This document shows positions 13,364 to 24,548 of a stretch of DNA of 64,000 bases, piece after piece. Positions within the stretch are counted from its first letter, which is position 1. Each line of letters begins with the position of its first letter. This DNA comes from Pontibacillus sp. HMF3514 (lineage in GTDB: Bacteria > Bacillota > Bacilli > Bacillales > BH030062): positions 1-64,000 of the forward strand of contig NZ_CP047393.1 in assembly GCF_009858175.1 (NCBI RefSeq). Direction: 5' to 3'. The translations under genes and the position numbers were made by a program. A model generated the notes under the pieces. It did not search any database. It was not told the DNA's origin and saw only the letters and a program-made list of their open reading frames with translations.

Positions 13364-14695
13364 TTGAAACATAGATTAAGAGTTACCTTTTTATTACTTA
13401 CTATGATCATGATGACATTCACATCCATGCTCGTAAGCCCAATATCGGCTTCGGCAGCTGTCGATGTGAAGGCCAAATCTGCTATTCTAGTAGATGGTGA
13501 TACAGGAAAGATTTTATTTGAAAAAAGTGCAGATATGGCATTGCCTCCTGCAAGTATGACGAAAATGATGACAGAATACTTAGTCCTTGAAGCAATAGAT
13601 CAAGGAAAGATTAGCTGGGACACAACTACTCGTATAAGTGATTACCCTTATAGCATATCAGCTGATCCAGCTTTTTCTGGAGTTGGCTTACGTCAAGATA
13701 AAGATTACACGGTTAAAGAACTATATAAAGCTATGGCCGTTAACTCTGATAATGCAACAACCATTGCCTTAGCTGAACTCATTGCTGGTTCAGAAGGTGA
13801 TTTTGTTAAAATGATGCGCCAAAAAGCTGAGGAGATGGGATTACCAGATTATAAATTTGTGAACTCAACAGGACTTTCAAACTCAGACTTAGGTGGTAAT
13901 TACCCTGAAGGGACACAACCTGATGCAGATAACCTATTATCAGCACGTTCCGCAGCCCTTCTTGCTTATAATTTAATTAACGATTATCCAGAAGCCTTAA
14001 CATACTCTAGTATGCCAACCATTCAATTTGAAGATAAGAAGATTGAAAACTGGAACTGGATGCTCCCAGGAATGCCTGGCCAACTTGCTCAGTTTGGGTA
14101 TCAAGGCCTGGATGGATTGAAAACGGGTTGGACAAACATGGCTGGTTTCTGTTTCACAGGAACAGCAGAACGTAACGGACAGCGTCTGATCTCCGTAGTC
14201 ATGAAAACAGATAGTAAAGAAGCTCGATTTGCTGAAACACGCAAATTGATGGACTATGGATTTAACCAATTTACGAAAAAAGAATTATACCCAGCAGATT
14301 ATCAAATTGATGGGGAATCAACTTTTGCTGTAACAAAAGGTAAAGAGGATTCTGTAGAAATTGCTTCTAAAGATCCGATATCTGTGACCATTCAAAAAGG
14401 TACAGAAGAACAATATAGTGTTGAATATAAGTTAGATGAATCGAAGTTTAACGATGAGGGTGAACTAACAGCTCCAATCAAAAAAGGTGAGCAACTTGGT
14501 ACGATGAACCTTAAGAATAGTGGAGATGATTTTGGTTATATTACCGACAATGAAAGTAAACGAGAAACAGTTGCAGTGGTTACACAATCTGGTGTAGAAA
14601 AAGCTAACTGGTTTGTCTTAACGTTACGTACTATTGGGGACTTTTTCAGTGATATTTTCACAAGCGTTGCTGATACAGTAAAAGGTTGGTTCTAA
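13364..14695 (+). CDS. dacA: D-alanyl-D-alanine carboxypeptidase DacA (PBP5)
   Basis: DacA trims the terminal D-Ala from peptidoglycan stem peptides outside the membrane. I place the start at TTG 13364, nine bases after GGAGG (13350-13354); an in-frame ATG at 13334 lacks an RBS. This gives 443 residues, the B. subtilis DacA length. There is a signal peptide ending ISASA, then the transpeptidase motifs SMTK (SxxK), SDN and KTG (DGLKTGWTN), a C-terminal beta domain, and an amphipathic anchor at the end (GDFFSDIFTSVADTVKGWF). All catalytic motifs are intact. Confidence 0.96.
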   Translation: MKHRLRVTFLLLTMIMMTFTSMLVSPISASAAVDVKAKSAILVDGDTGKILFEKSADMALPPASMTKMMTEYLVLEAIDQGKISWDTTTRISDYPYSISADPAFSGVGLRQDKDYTVKELYKAMAVNSDNATTIALAELIAGSEGDFVKMMRQKAEEMGLPDYKFVNSTGLSNSDLGGNYPEGTQPDADNLLSARSAALLAYNLINDYPEALTYSSMPTIQFEDKKIENWNWMLPGMPGQLAQFGYQGLDGLKTGWTNMAGFCFTGTAERNGQRLISVVMKTDSKEARFAETRKLMDYGFNQFTKKELYPADYQIDGESTFAVTKGKEDSVEIASKDPISVTIQKGTEEQYSVEYKLDESKFNDEGELTAPIKKGEQLGTMNLKNSGDDFGYITDNESKRETVAVVTQSGVEKANWFVLTLRTIGDFFSDIFTSVADTVKGWF

Positions 14696-14820
14696 CCTGA
14701 TTCATAATATAGGCATTTTAAGAATAATGCGTTAAAATAAAGGATAGAGTACAAACGTCCTAAAAGTTAGAACGATTGTCTAAATAAAGAGATAAGAAGA
14801 AGGATTGGGAGGAATTCAGC

Positions 14821-15705
14821 ATGTCAAGAACAGGTACAGATCGTGTAAAACGTGGTATGGCAGAAATGCAAAAAGGCGGCGTCATCATGGACGTTGTTAA
14901 CGCAGAACAGGCTAAAATTGCTGAGGAAGCAGGTGCCGTTGCCGTAATGGCATTAGAGCGTGTTCCAGCAGATATTCGTGCAGCAGGCGGCGTTGCTCGT
15001 ATGGCTGACCCAACAATTGTTGAGGAAGTTATGAACGCTGTATCCATTCCAGTAATGGCTAAAGCACGTATTGGTCATGTTGTGGAAGCTCGTGTATTAG
15101 AATCTCTTGGTGTAGACTACATTGATGAAAGTGAAGTACTAACACCAGCTGATGAGATTTATCACATTAAAAAGAACGACTATACAGTTCCATTTGTTTG
15201 CGGCTGTCGTAACCTTGGTGAAGCAACTCGTCGTATTGGTGAAGGTGCTTCTATGCTTCGTACAAAAGGTGAACCAGGAACAGGTAACATCGTAGAAGCA
15301 GTACGCCATATGCGTGAAGTGCAATCTCAAATTCGTCAGGTTGTAAGCTTGTCAGATGATGAGTTAATGACGTATGCGAAAGACCATGGTGCACCTTATG
15401 AGCTTCTTCTTCAGATCAAGGAAGAAGGTCGTCTTCCGGTAGTAAACTTTGCAGCAGGTGGTATTGCAACACCAGCAGATGCAGCACTTATGATGCAGCT
15501 TGGTGCTGATGGGGTCTTCGTTGGATCTGGAATCTTCAAATCCAATAACCCACAGAAGTTTGCTCGTGCGATTGTAGAAGCAACTACACATTACGATGAT
15601 TACAAACTAATTGGTGAACTTTCAAAAGATCTTGGTACAGCGATGAAGGGTATGGAAATGTCTACTCTTACAGAATCTGACCGTATGCAAGATCGCAGCC
15701 AGTAA
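14821..15705 (+). CDS. pdxS: Pyridoxal 5'-phosphate synthase subunit PdxS
   Basis: PdxS joins ribose 5-phosphate, glyceraldehyde 3-phosphate and ammonia to make PLP in the DXP-independent pathway. The 294 residues are nearly identical in form to the family: [21 protein letters not shown], the AKARIGH lysine region, and the phosphate-binding [16 protein letters not shown] and GVFVGSGIF. The RBS GGGAGGA precedes the ATG. pdxT follows after 21 bases, so the two subunits of the glutamine-dependent complex are co-transcribed. Confidence 0.98.
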   Translation: MSRTGTDRVKRGMAEMQKGGVIMDVVNAEQAKIAEEAGAVAVMALERVPADIRAAGGVARMADPTIVEEVMNAVSIPVMAKARIGHVVEARVLESLGVDYIDESEVLTPADEIYHIKKNDYTVPFVCGCRNLGEATRRIGEGASMLRTKGEPGTGNIVEAVRHMREVQSQIRQVVSLSDDELMTYAKDHGAPYELLLQIKEEGRLPVVNFAAGGIATPADAALMMQLGADGVFVGSGIFKSNNPQKFARAIVEATTHYDDYKLIGELSKDLGTAMKGMEMSTLTESDRMQDRSQ

Positions 15706-15726
15706 TTCACTAAAGGAGTATGCATC

Positions 15727-16317
15727 ATGACAAAAATTGGTGTATTAGGTTTACAAGGTGCTGTCCGTGAGCACATTCGCTCTGTTGAAGAGAGTGGTGC
15801 TGAAGGCATCGTTGTGAAACGTATAGAACAACTTGATGAAATTGATGGTTTAATTATTCCAGGTGGCGAAAGTACAACCATGTGCCGTCTGATCGATAAA
15901 TATCACTTTTTAGAGCCTCTTCAAGCTTTCGGAAAGAGTGGGAAGCCGATCTTTGGAACATGTGCAGGACTGATTTTATTAGCTGCAGATGTACAAGGTC
16001 GTGACACCTCTCACTTAGGCTTAATGAATATGAAGGTTGAACGAAATGCATTCGGTCGTCAACGTGAAAGCTTTGAAGCTGAACTTGAAATACAAGGTGT
16101 AGCGGATGATTTTGAAGCGGTATTTATACGCGCTCCTTATATCGCTGAAGTAGGTGAGGGTGCGTCGGTGCTTTCTCAATATCAGGATAAGATTGTAGCA
16201 GCTCAAGAAGGTCACTACTTGGCATGTGCCTTCCACCCAGAGTTAACGGATGATCATCGATTAACAGCCCATTTTGTTAAAATGGTGGAAGAATCGAAAA
16301 AATCCCTTGCATGTTAA
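15727..16317 (+). CDS. pdxT: Pyridoxal 5'-phosphate synthase glutaminase subunit PdxT
   Basis: PdxT releases ammonia from glutamine and channels it to PdxS. The 196-residue class I amidotransferase has the GGESTTM oxyanion motif, the nucleophile Cys in [10 protein letters not shown], and the His/Glu pair in [10 protein letters not shown]. The RBS AAAGGAG lies upstream of the ATG. It ends the pdxST operon and is followed by the serS T-box leader. Confidence 0.98.
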   Translation: MTKIGVLGLQGAVREHIRSVEESGAEGIVVKRIEQLDEIDGLIIPGGESTTMCRLIDKYHFLEPLQAFGKSGKPIFGTCAGLILLAADVQGRDTSHLGLMNMKVERNAFGRQRESFEAELEIQGVADDFEAVFIRAPYIAEVGEGASVLSQYQDKIVAAQEGHYLACAFHPELTDDHRLTAHFVKMVEESKKSLAC

Positions 16318-16359
16318 TCCAAAATTCGCTAATCTTAATAAACAACAAACTTAAAAAGC

Positions 16360-16610
16360 AAACGTGATGATAGGAACTAGTAACAATGGTCTTTTTCTCA
16401 AGAGAGCCGATGGTTGGTGAGAATCGGTGAAGGAGCCTTGTGAATCCATCCTTGAGCTGATCGATTGAAACCGATAGTAGGTCGATCCGGTGCTAGCGCA
16501 TCGTTACTCTTGAAGTGAGCCGGAAGGGCTTTTTGTACCTTCAACCAGGGTGGCATCGCGGGAATATACAACTCTCGTCCCTATTTAATTAGGGACGGGA
16601 GTTTTTTATT
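16360..16610 (+). promoter_or_regulatory. T-box leader (serine tRNA sensor) with terminator
   Basis: T-box leaders let uncharged tRNA switch off a terminator. The T-box sequence AGGGTGGCATCGCGG is at 16547-16561. The terminator stem ACTCTCGTCCC / GGGACGGGAGT with a T run is at 16571-16607. In the stem I region, GTGAATCCATCC carries a TCC serine codon (16445-16447) in the place of the specifier. TCC fits serS, the next gene. The codon choice is my reading of the loop and was not folded. Confidence 0.92.
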
Positions 16611-16614
16611 TGCT

Positions 16615-18252
<1,638 letters not shown>

Positions 18253-18322
18253 TTAAGTGTCGGGAGTGACGCAGAACAAACAAAACTGACGCTTAAATAT
18301 AAAACTTTATATAGTAGATGTG

Positions 18323-18361
18323 AAAAGCCACAGGAGTCCTGAATAGCTCCTGTGGCTTTTT
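18323..18361 (+). terminator. Rho-independent terminator after serS
   Basis: AAAAGCCACAGGAG and CTCCTGTGGCTTTTT form a 14-bp perfect stem with a 10-base loop. Confidence 0.92.
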
Positions 18362-18433
18362 CATAAAGAAGGAATTCATCTTATTCATCACGAAAGAAAT
18401 AAAACACCAAATTATTGAAATGAGGTGATTGAT

Positions 18434-18808
18434 GTGAAAAGTCCAATTCATAATCAAATCAATACAGTATTTGTTCATGTGAGAGACTTGAAACAAGCTG
18501 TGAAATGGTATGGTGATCTATTGGGACTATCTTATAAACTCGATACAGTAGCAGACCCTGTTCACAATATACATGTAAATCATCACACGTGTCTGACACT
18601 AGATGCAGGGCCATCTGAATTGACTAAGGAATTTACCCCATCACCTTATCCATTGTTTAACATACAATCCACAAATATAGATGATGCATTTAATTATGTA
18701 ACAGAGCTTGGATATCAAATTGACTCTGATATTATACGATTTGACGATGTTTCATTCTTTAATGTGAAAGATCCTAATGGAAATGTCATTATGATTTGTG
18801 AAGGGTAA
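18434..18808 (+). CDS. VOC (glyoxalase/bleomycin-resistance fold) family protein
   Basis: The 124-residue protein has the typical VOC opening (INTVFVHVRDLKQAVKWYGDLLGL) and the closing half FFNVKDPNGNVIMICEG, one complete pair of beta-alpha-beta units. VOC proteins include dioxygenases, glyoxalases and antibiotic-binding proteins; the substrate cannot be told. The RBS GAGGTG favours the GTG start at 18434 over the GTG at 18425, which overlaps it. It shares a bidirectional terminator with the convergent lipoprotein gene. Confidence 0.8.
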   Translation: MKSPIHNQINTVFVHVRDLKQAVKWYGDLLGLSYKLDTVADPVHNIHVNHHTCLTLDAGPSELTKEFTPSPYPLFNIQSTNIDDAFNYVTELGYQIDSDIIRFDDVSFFNVKDPNGNVIMICEG

Positions 18809-18813
18809 AATCT

Positions 18814-18851
18814 AAATAGCCGATACCTTCATGAGAAGGTATCGGCTATTT
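18814..18851. terminator. Bidirectional terminator between VOC gene and lipoprotein gene
   Basis: AAATAGCCGATACCTTC pairs perfectly with GAAGGTATCGGCTATTT over 17 bp with a 4-base loop, and A/T runs serve both strands. Confidence 0.92.
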
Positions 18852-18859
18852 GTTTATGT

Positions 18860-19474
18860 TTATTGCATGGTATCTGTCTTTTCAAATTGATCATTTTTAC
18901 GATAGTTTTTTGGAACACCTTGTTCATCGTAGTAATAAATACTGTAGCTATTTACTTTGTTATTTTCAACGCCAACAAAAACAATTAATTGAACATCTTT
19001 ATTGATAAAAGATTCATAATCCAGACTGTCACGATTACTAGGAGCATTGTAGCTATAACCATCAACGGTTTTCTTGTCATAACGCCACAAGTTTTTTCCG
19101 TCTTTATCACTAGTGACTTTTTGATTTGGTTCACCTAACAGGGATGTAACTTCTTTCATTGGCATACCAAGAGATAGCTCTTGTTTCAATAGTTGAGCTG
19201 TTAACTCTTTAGGTGCATTCTTCTCTTCTGATTCAGAAGATGTTTTTTGCTCATCTGCTTCATTTTTGTTTTCTTTCTCTTGTTCATTTTCATTTTGGGA
19301 TTGATTCTTGTCCTGATTTTCGTTAGAATCATTTTGGGCAGCATCCTTGTCTTCTTCTTGGACAGGTTGATCTGATTCTTCAGTGGCTGCAGCTTCTTGT
19401 TCAGGTTTTTCCTGACAGCTAGCTAGAATGAAAATCAACATACATGCTGCAAAAGGGTATAACCATTTCTTCAT
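18860..19474 (-). CDS. Lipoprotein of unknown function with acidic linker
   Basis: The 204-residue product starts with a lipoprotein signal peptide; the lipobox is LASC with the lipidated Cys at residue 20. Next comes a low-complexity linker rich in Glu, Asp, Asn and Gln (about 22-85). The C-terminal domain has GMPMKEVTSLLGEPNQKVTS, which resembles the start of BamE/SmpA-like folds, then DGKNLWRYD and a beta-rich remainder. It is presumably anchored outside the membrane. No partner gene is adjacent, and function is unknown. Confidence 0.8.
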   Translation of the reverse strand: MKKWLYPFAACMLIFILASCQEKPEQEAAATEESDQPVQEEDKDAAQNDSNENQDKNQSQNENEQEKENKNEADEQKTSSESEEKNAPKELTAQLLKQELSLGMPMKEVTSLLGEPNQKVTSDKDGKNLWRYDKKTVDGYSYNAPSNRDSLDYESFINKDVQLIVFVGVENNKVNSYSIYYYDEQGVPKNYRKNDQFEKTDTMQ

Positions 19475-19632
19475 GGGATCTCTCCTTTTTCTTATGTAGG
19501 TTCTTCCATATCATATCGAATGCTTGTCGATTTTTGTAGAGGAAGAAAGCCCCAAACATAAAAAAAGATAAAAAAATGTAGAAAATACATTGACTCTCAT
19601 AGGAGACCATGATATATTAGTATTTGTCGCAC

Positions 19633-19725
19633 GGAGGAGTACCCAAGTTCGGCTGAAGGGAGCGGTCTTGAAAACCGCCAGGGGGTTAACGCCCCGCGGG
19701 GGTTCGAATCCCTCCTCCTCCGCCA
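19633..19725 (+). tRNA. tRNA-Ser (UGA)
   Basis: This is a 93-base class II tRNA. The acceptor GGAGGAG pairs with CTCCTCC, the anticodon stem GCGGT/ACCGC encloses loop CTTGAAA with anticodon TGA, a long variable arm follows, then the T-arm with GGTTCGAATCC, and an encoded CCA. B. subtilis also has a tRNA-Ser gene between serS and dck. Confidence 0.97.
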
Positions 19726-19799
19726 TTTTTTATGCGCGTAAAAATTGGAGATTGGAAATCATCCTCTTTGGATTGATTTTTTTAATAACGCATATAAGA

Positions 19800-19830
19800 A
19801 ACATCCCATTTTTAGTGGGATGTTTTTTTT
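19800..19830 (+). terminator. Rho-independent terminator downstream of tRNA-Ser
   Basis: ACATCCCA pairs with TGGGATGT around a short loop, followed by a run of Ts. Confidence 0.8.
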
Positions 19831-19902
19831 AATGTTTTTTAGTGTTACCATATATTTGAAACAATAGGGGTCTACATATAGATGGGTGGAGGTGATCTTA
19901 AC

Positions 19903-20079
19903 GTGTGGTTTACACTATTATTGTTACTAAGTCCATTGATCATCATTGGTATTCTTTCAGAGATCAAACGACGAAAACGTATCAATACAAATTACGATAG
20001 ACACCGTCCAACTGCGTATGGACAGGACACAGATGAACGACCACATTATGAAATGGGAGAAGGCATTAGAGGTGATTAA
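19903..20079 (+). CDS. Small single-span membrane protein
   Basis: This is a 58-residue product. An almost perfect anti-16S RBS, GGAGGTGAT (19888-19896), points to the GTG at 19903 rather than the in-frame ATG at 19882, which lies before the RBS. One hydrophobic helix (about residues 2-20) is followed by a basic stretch (EIKRRKR) and a polar tail, suggesting N-out, C-in topology. I do not recognise the family. The strong RBS and a terminator right after the stop support a real gene. Confidence 0.65.
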   Translation: MWFTLLLLLSPLIIIGILSEIKRRKRINTNYDRHRPTAYGQDTDERPHYEMGEGIRGD

Positions 20080-20108
20080 AAAAGCTTAGGGCATAGCCCT
20101 AAGCTTTT
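20080..20108. terminator. Bidirectional terminator between small membrane gene and dck
   Basis: AAAAGCTTAGGG pairs exactly with CCCTAAGCTTTT around a 5-base loop. Confidence 0.9.
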
Positions 20109-20787
20109 ATGTTAATTGACGTGATCTCCATTTTCTTGATTGTTGAATGAAGTGACCAATTTTCTCAAGGATTGGTTCTATTGAAGTTGGGTCATTTACA
20201 ACATCATAATCAGCAATATTTAGACGAAGAACTGGACATGAATTGAAGTTGTCGATCCAGTTTTCATAGCGATTGAACATTTCTTCCCAGTATTCAACAG
20301 GTGTTTGTTGCTCCATTGGGCGTCCACGTTCTTGGATTCGACCGACCACATCATCAAACGATCCTTCTAGATAAATTAATAGATCAGGATGAGGGAAGTA
20401 AGGTGTCATAACCATGGCATCAAAGAGGTTTGTGTACGTGTTATAATCCACCTCATTCATTGTGCCTTTCTCGTAATGCATTTTGGCAAAGATCCCTGTA
20501 TCTTCGTAGATAGAACGATCTTGAATAAAGCCACCGCCATATTCAAAGATTTTCTTTTGTTCTTTGAATCGTTCTGCTAAGAAGTACACTTGCAAGTGAA
20601 AGCTCCAACGTTCAAAGTCATGATAAAACTTATCTAAATAAGGATTCGTATCCACTTTCTCTAATGAAGTTCTAAAGTTAAGAGCTTTCGCTAAGGCATT
20701 TGTCATCGTTGACTTACCTACGCCAACGGTTCCGGCAATTGTAATGACCGAATCATGCGGGATGCCATATTCGTTTCTTCGATTCAT
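20107..20787 (-). CDS. dck: Deoxyadenosine/deoxycytidine kinase
   Basis: This enzyme phosphorylates deoxyadenosine and deoxycytidine in nucleoside salvage. The 226 residues carry the P-loop GTVGVGKSTM near 17, the ERFKEQKKIF and QDRSIYEDTGIF (DRS) motifs, and the LID arginines around RIQERGRPMEQ. It overlaps the dgk stop by 4 bases, so the two kinases are translationally coupled, as in B. subtilis. The exact substrate split between the two is inferred from gene order. Confidence 0.93.
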   Translation of the reverse strand: MNRRNEYGIPHDSVITIAGTVGVGKSTMTNALAKALNFRTSLEKVDTNPYLDKFYHDFERWSFHLQVYFLAERFKEQKKIFEYGGGFIQDRSIYEDTGIFAKMHYEKGTMNEVDYNTYTNLFDAMVMTPYFPHPDLLIYLEGSFDDVVGRIQERGRPMEQQTPVEYWEEMFNRYENWIDNFNSCPVLRLNIADYDVVNDPTSIEPILEKIGHFIQQSRKWRSRQLT

Positions 20788-21425
20788 TGTATAACTTCCC
20801 CTTTTTCAAAATGATTTTCGATCGTTTGAATCATGTAATCCAAATCATCCTGATGCTTGATAAAGTCTAAATCATCACCATTAAACCGAATGACAGGAAT
20901 ATCTGGATTCTCTTTCTCAAACTTCTCCATAAACAGGTCATAATCCGCAGAGAGCTGTTCCAGGTAACTGGCCTGTATATTTTGCTCGACTTTGCGACCT
21001 CGCATACGGATACGATCTAACAATGTGTCCAGGCTTGCATGAAGATAGACAATCATATTCGGCCTTGGCATGTCTTGTGTTAGAATATCGTAAATTTGTA
21101 CATATTTATTATATTGTTCTTCTTTCAACGTTCTTTCAGCAAAAATTAAGTTTTTGGAAATATGGTAATCCGATACAACCGGTTTATTACAAGCGAGATA
21201 TTTCTTTTCGATGTCTTCTAGTTGCTTATAACGATTACACAAGAAAAACATTTCCGTTTGAAAGCTCCACTCTTCAATATCGTCGTAAAACTTCCCTAAA
21301 AACGGATTCTCCTCAACAATTTCTTTTAATAGCGTGTATTCAAATTGGGAGGCAATCTTCTTGGCAAGAGATGTTTTCCCAACACCGATGGGGCCTTCCA
21401 CTGCTATAAAGGGTGTGCGTCCCAT
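20784..21425 (-). CDS. dgk: Deoxyguanosine kinase
   Basis: This is the first gene of the salvage kinase pair; it phosphorylates deoxyguanosine. The 213 residues have the P-loop EGPIGVGKTSL near 10, the ISKNLIFAERTLK region in place of the DRS-type loop, and the LID RIRMRGRKVEQ. The RBS GGAGGAGG lies 3-4 bases before the ATG. The gene shares the dNK fold with dck downstream. Its upstream gap leads to tRNA-Arg on the other strand. Confidence 0.93.
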   Translation of the reverse strand: MGRTPFIAVEGPIGVGKTSLAKKIASQFEYTLLKEIVEENPFLGKFYDDIEEWSFQTEMFFLCNRYKQLEDIEKKYLACNKPVVSDYHISKNLIFAERTLKEEQYNKYVQIYDILTQDMPRPNMIVYLHASLDTLLDRIRMRGRKVEQNIQASYLEQLSADYDLFMEKFEKENPDIPVIRFNGDDLDFIKHQDDLDYMIQTIENHFEKGEVIQ

Positions 21426-21651
21426 GTTCCTCCTCCTTCACCAACAGTCAAAATTCGATACGTTCTGACAGACAAATTATATTTTATCATACCATTGGAT
21501 TGGAAGTAACATGTGAAATGACTGAAATTCATTCCATAGATAAAAAAATACAAAATTATGCGAAGATTCAGGTATCATCGACGTCAGTGCAGCAAGCTTT
21601 GCAAATTGAAAAAGATTATTTATAATAAAGTGCACATTACAATTACATTAT

Positions 21652-21724
21652 GGCCCCGTAGCTCAGGGGATAGAGCGTTGGTTTCCTAAACCATGCGTCG
21701 CAGGTTCGAATCCTGCCGGGGCCG
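21652..21724 (+). tRNA. tRNA-Arg (CCU)
   Basis: A 73-base cloverleaf: acceptor GGCCCCG/CGGGGCC, D-arm GCTC/GAGC, anticodon loop TTCCTAA with CCT, T-arm GCAGG-TTCGAAT-CCTGC, discriminator G. CCA is not encoded, since the sequence continues TTTAAA. It marks the left edge of the stretch that is absent at this site in B. subtilis. Confidence 0.96.
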
Positions 21725-21728
21725 TTTA

Positions 21729-21755
21729 AAAACTCTTGCTGAGGCAAGAGTTTTT
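21729..21755 (+). terminator. Rho-independent terminator after tRNA-Arg
   Basis: AAACTCTTGC / GCAAGAGTTTTT forms a 10-bp stem with a 4-base loop, five bases after the tRNA. Confidence 0.9.
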
Positions 21756-21856
21756 ATTTTTTCTATATCTCTTATACAACATTAAACGTAACCATCCGAT
21801 ACATATGATGTCTGACATCTTAAGACAATTACATTACATATTAAGGAGAGTTTCAC

Positions 21857-22807
21857 TTGAAGAAAAGTCTTTTAGTTGTTTTGGCATGCTTTGCTTTCAT
21901 TTTGAGTGCATGTGGCACGAAAGAAGAAGCGAAAGCATCTTCAGAGCAAAAGAGTATCGGTCTGGTTGTGACACAAAGTGGATTAGGGGATGAGTCCTTT
22001 AGTGATTCAGCATTTAAGGGGCTAGAACGTGCACGCGATGAAGAAGGTATTCTATTTGATTATCGTGAGCCGCTTGAAGGTGAACATGAAAAGCATATGG
22101 CAGAATTGATTCAGGAAGGCCATGATCTCATTATTGGGTTAAGTTTCCGTTCACAAGCTGCTATGGAAGCTTTAGCTGAAAAGTATCCAGAGCAAGAGTT
22201 TGTATTAATCGATTCCGTTTCAGATTATGACAATATAACATCCATTACATTCAAAGAAGATGAAGGTAGTAAGCTTATAGGTTTAATTGCTGGAATGCGA
22301 ACGGAGAGTAATACCGTCGGGTTTATCGGTGGAGAAGATATTCCTGTAGTACAAAACTTTGAAAAGGGTTTTCGAGAAGGTGTGAAGCAAGCCAATCCGG
22401 ATGCAGAAGTATTAGTGAATTACACAAACACATTTGAAGATGATGAAAAAGGTGCTGAAGTAGCTCGGAAACAAATTGAGGAAGGCGCAGATTTTGTTTT
22501 CCCTGCAGCAGGTTTTTCGGGGATTGGTGCATTAAAAGAAACTCAAGCACAAGGCAAATATGCTTTTGGTGTGGATAGTGATCAGTATTATTTAGCTGAA
22601 GATGCAATCGTAACATCCATGCTTAAACGAGTGGATATTGCTTTATATGATATGGCGAAACGGTTAAAGAGTAATCAAGAATTTACTGGAGAGCATATTG
22701 AGCTTGGTTTAGAACAAGGTGGAGTAGGACTCGCTCCAATACGTATTATTCAATTAACAAGCGATGAACAAGCTATTTTAGATAAAGCAAAGGGAAAGGG
22801 GGAGTAG
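21857..22807 (+). CDS. BMP/Med-family substrate-binding lipoprotein
   Basis: The 316 residues start with a lipoprotein signal and lipobox LSAC (Cys about 20). The fold is that of BMP-family (PnrA/Med-like) binding proteins, which usually bind nucleosides: IGLVVTQSGLGDESFSDSAFKGLERA, then LIIGLSFRSQAAMEALAEKYP, GFIGGEDIPVVQNFEKGF and a VFPAAGFSGIGA segment. The start is TTG with RBS AAGGAGAG. No ABC permease or ATPase gene is nearby. Instead a chemoreceptor gene begins 3 bases after the stop, so I infer a ligand-presenting role in sensing. Confidence 0.88.
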   Translation: MKKSLLVVLACFAFILSACGTKEEAKASSEQKSIGLVVTQSGLGDESFSDSAFKGLERARDEEGILFDYREPLEGEHEKHMAELIQEGHDLIIGLSFRSQAAMEALAEKYPEQEFVLIDSVSDYDNITSITFKEDEGSKLIGLIAGMRTESNTVGFIGGEDIPVVQNFEKGFREGVKQANPDAEVLVNYTNTFEDDEKGAEVARKQIEEGADFVFPAAGFSGIGALKETQAQGKYAFGVDSDQYYLAEDAIVTSMLKRVDIALYDMAKRLKSNQEFTGEHIELGLEQGGVGLAPIRIIQLTSDEQAILDKAKGKGE

Positions 22808-22810
22808 AAC

Positions 22811-24463
22811 ATGTCGATTGGAAAGCGAATTATTTTATTTTCATCCATTCCATTAGTTATTAGTCTACTTCTCATTGGCTTTATCATTTCGCAAATGGTG
22901 GATTTACAGAGATCCTCAAGCAATGAAGTAGAGCTTTTGCTAACAGCAGAAACGTTAAATGGAGACATTATATCAGCTGAACAATCATTAAATCATTATT
23001 CTTCAAATGCTTCTGAAGGGAACAAGATAGCAGCACTATCAGCTGTACAAAAAATCCAAACTGACCTCAATGATTTAAAAGGTCAATTGAAAACGGATGA
23101 TCAAATGCACTGGTTTGAACGCATAAGTACTAAGTATGAAAAGCTATCATCCACAGCTCAAGAAGCTTTACAGTCAAATGATGTTAATGAAGTTAAACGT
23201 CAGGCTGCTCGAACAGGTGGGATTTTAAATGATGTGTTCATGTTAAACCGTTCTGCAAATCAATGGTATGAAAAAGAGATAGCACAACGAAAAGCGGATA
23301 TTGAGCAACTCATATGGTTTACAGTCATAGCAAGTGCTGTACTCATTGTTTTATCCGTTATTGCATCAGGTATCTTAACTAGAAAAACAGCAACACCTAT
23401 TCAGAAGTTAGCCGAAAAAGCTAATCGAGTTGCTGAGGGAGATCTTACTGTTGAAATACAAGAGACCAAAACTCGAAAAGATGAGATTGGTCAATTAGAG
23501 TCAGCCTTTCAATATATGATGACGAGTTTAACAGATACGATTAAGTCGATTGAAACGATGAACCGTGAAGTCAATGAATTCAGTGAAGACCTAACTAGAG
23601 AAGTGAATATGTTAACGGAAGGGTCCAAACAAGTCGCTTCATCTACAGAAGAACTGGCTCAAGGGAGTCAATCCATCTCCTCTGATATTCAAGAATCTAG
23701 TTCATTAATCGATAACATGGCAAGCGATTTCGAAGCTAATGTGGAGGCGACAAAGCAATCTAGAACACAAAGTCGTGATGCGTTACAGTCTGTTAATCAA
23801 GGTCAAGAATCCTTATCTAACCAACGCCAAATCGTAGATGAAAGTGTTCAATCTATGAAACAAGTAGAGGATTCTGTTCAATCATTTGTTCAGTACACTG
23901 ATGAGATAGAAAATACTGTTCAACTCGTAAATGAAATCGCAGAACAGACGAATTTACTAGCCCTTAACGCAGCTATCGAAGCAGCTCGAGCAGGTGAACA
24001 TGGTAAAGGTTTCGCGGTAGTAGCAGAGGAAGTTCGTAAACTAGCAGATGAATCGACGAAGGCTACAAAACAAATTTTTGAAATGGTTCAGCATATCCAA
24101 AATGGAGTAATCAACATCCAAGAGGTAACTGAACGTTCTATGAAATTGTCTCAAGATCAACAGCAATCGATGGAGCATACAGAAGGTGCATTTTCTCATA
24201 TTGATAAACAGGTATCTGTTATTCATGAAGAGTTAGAGACCCTTGCTGAAGGTGTTGAAAAGTCTAACTCTATAGCTGCACAAATATCAGCTGCCCAACA
24301 AAATATTAGTGCTGTGACTGAAGAAACCGCTGCAAGCACAGAAGAAATTCATGCATCCACTGAACAACAGCAACGTTCATTTGAGACTGTTCAAGATAAA
24401 GTGCAAAGCTTACGTGAATTGATTACGAATCTCGATGATCAGTTGAAGAAATTTAAGGTTTAA
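22811..24463 (+). CDS. Methyl-accepting chemotaxis protein
   Basis: This is a 550-residue transmembrane chemoreceptor. The first membrane helix is at about 7-29, an extracellular helical sensor of about 135 residues follows, and the second helix is at about 167-190 ([20 protein letters not shown]). Then come a HAMP domain (to about 245) and the cytoplasmic four-helix signalling bundle, whose tip contains the conserved [19 protein letters not shown] and [13 protein letters not shown]. It is translated right after the BMP lipoprotein (3-base gap). The small helical sensor may receive the ligand through that lipoprotein. Confidence 0.95.
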   Translation: MSIGKRIILFSSIPLVISLLLIGFIISQMVDLQRSSSNEVELLLTAETLNGDIISAEQSLNHYSSNASEGNKIAALSAVQKIQTDLNDLKGQLKTDDQMHWFERISTKYEKLSSTAQEALQSNDVNEVKRQAARTGGILNDVFMLNRSANQWYEKEIAQRKADIEQLIWFTVIASAVLIVLSVIASGILTRKTATPIQKLAEKANRVAEGDLTVEIQETKTRKDEIGQLESAFQYMMTSLTDTIKSIETMNREVNEFSEDLTREVNMLTEGSKQVASSTEELAQGSQSISSDIQESSSLIDNMASDFEANVEATKQSRTQSRDALQSVNQGQESLSNQRQIVDESVQSMKQVEDSVQSFVQYTDEIENTVQLVNEIAEQTNLLALNAAIEAARAGEHGKGFAVVAEEVRKLADESTKATKQIFEMVQHIQNGVINIQEVTERSMKLSQDQQQSMEHTEGAFSHIDKQVSVIHEELETLAEGVEKSNSIAAQISAAQQNISAVTEETAASTEEIHASTEQQQRSFETVQDKVQSLRELITNLDDQLKKFKV

Positions 24464-24493
24464 AAATTCAGTAACGAAACACGTTTCAAAAAG

Positions 24494-24546
24494 AAAACTG
24501 GACAGATAAGGATCTTAATTGCAGGTCCGTACCTGTCCAGTTTTTA
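24494..24546. terminator. Bidirectional terminator between chemoreceptor and membrane-protein gene
   Basis: AAAACTGGACAG pairs with CTGTCCAGTTTT around a loop of about 27 bases; both ends have A/T tracts. Confidence 0.8.
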
Positions 24547-24548
24547 TA

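Noticed and set aside
21518-21625. Possible 35-residue peptide upstream of tRNA-Arg
   Set aside because: Only a weak, badly spaced GGAAG precedes the ATG, and no family is recognised; not enough to call a gene.
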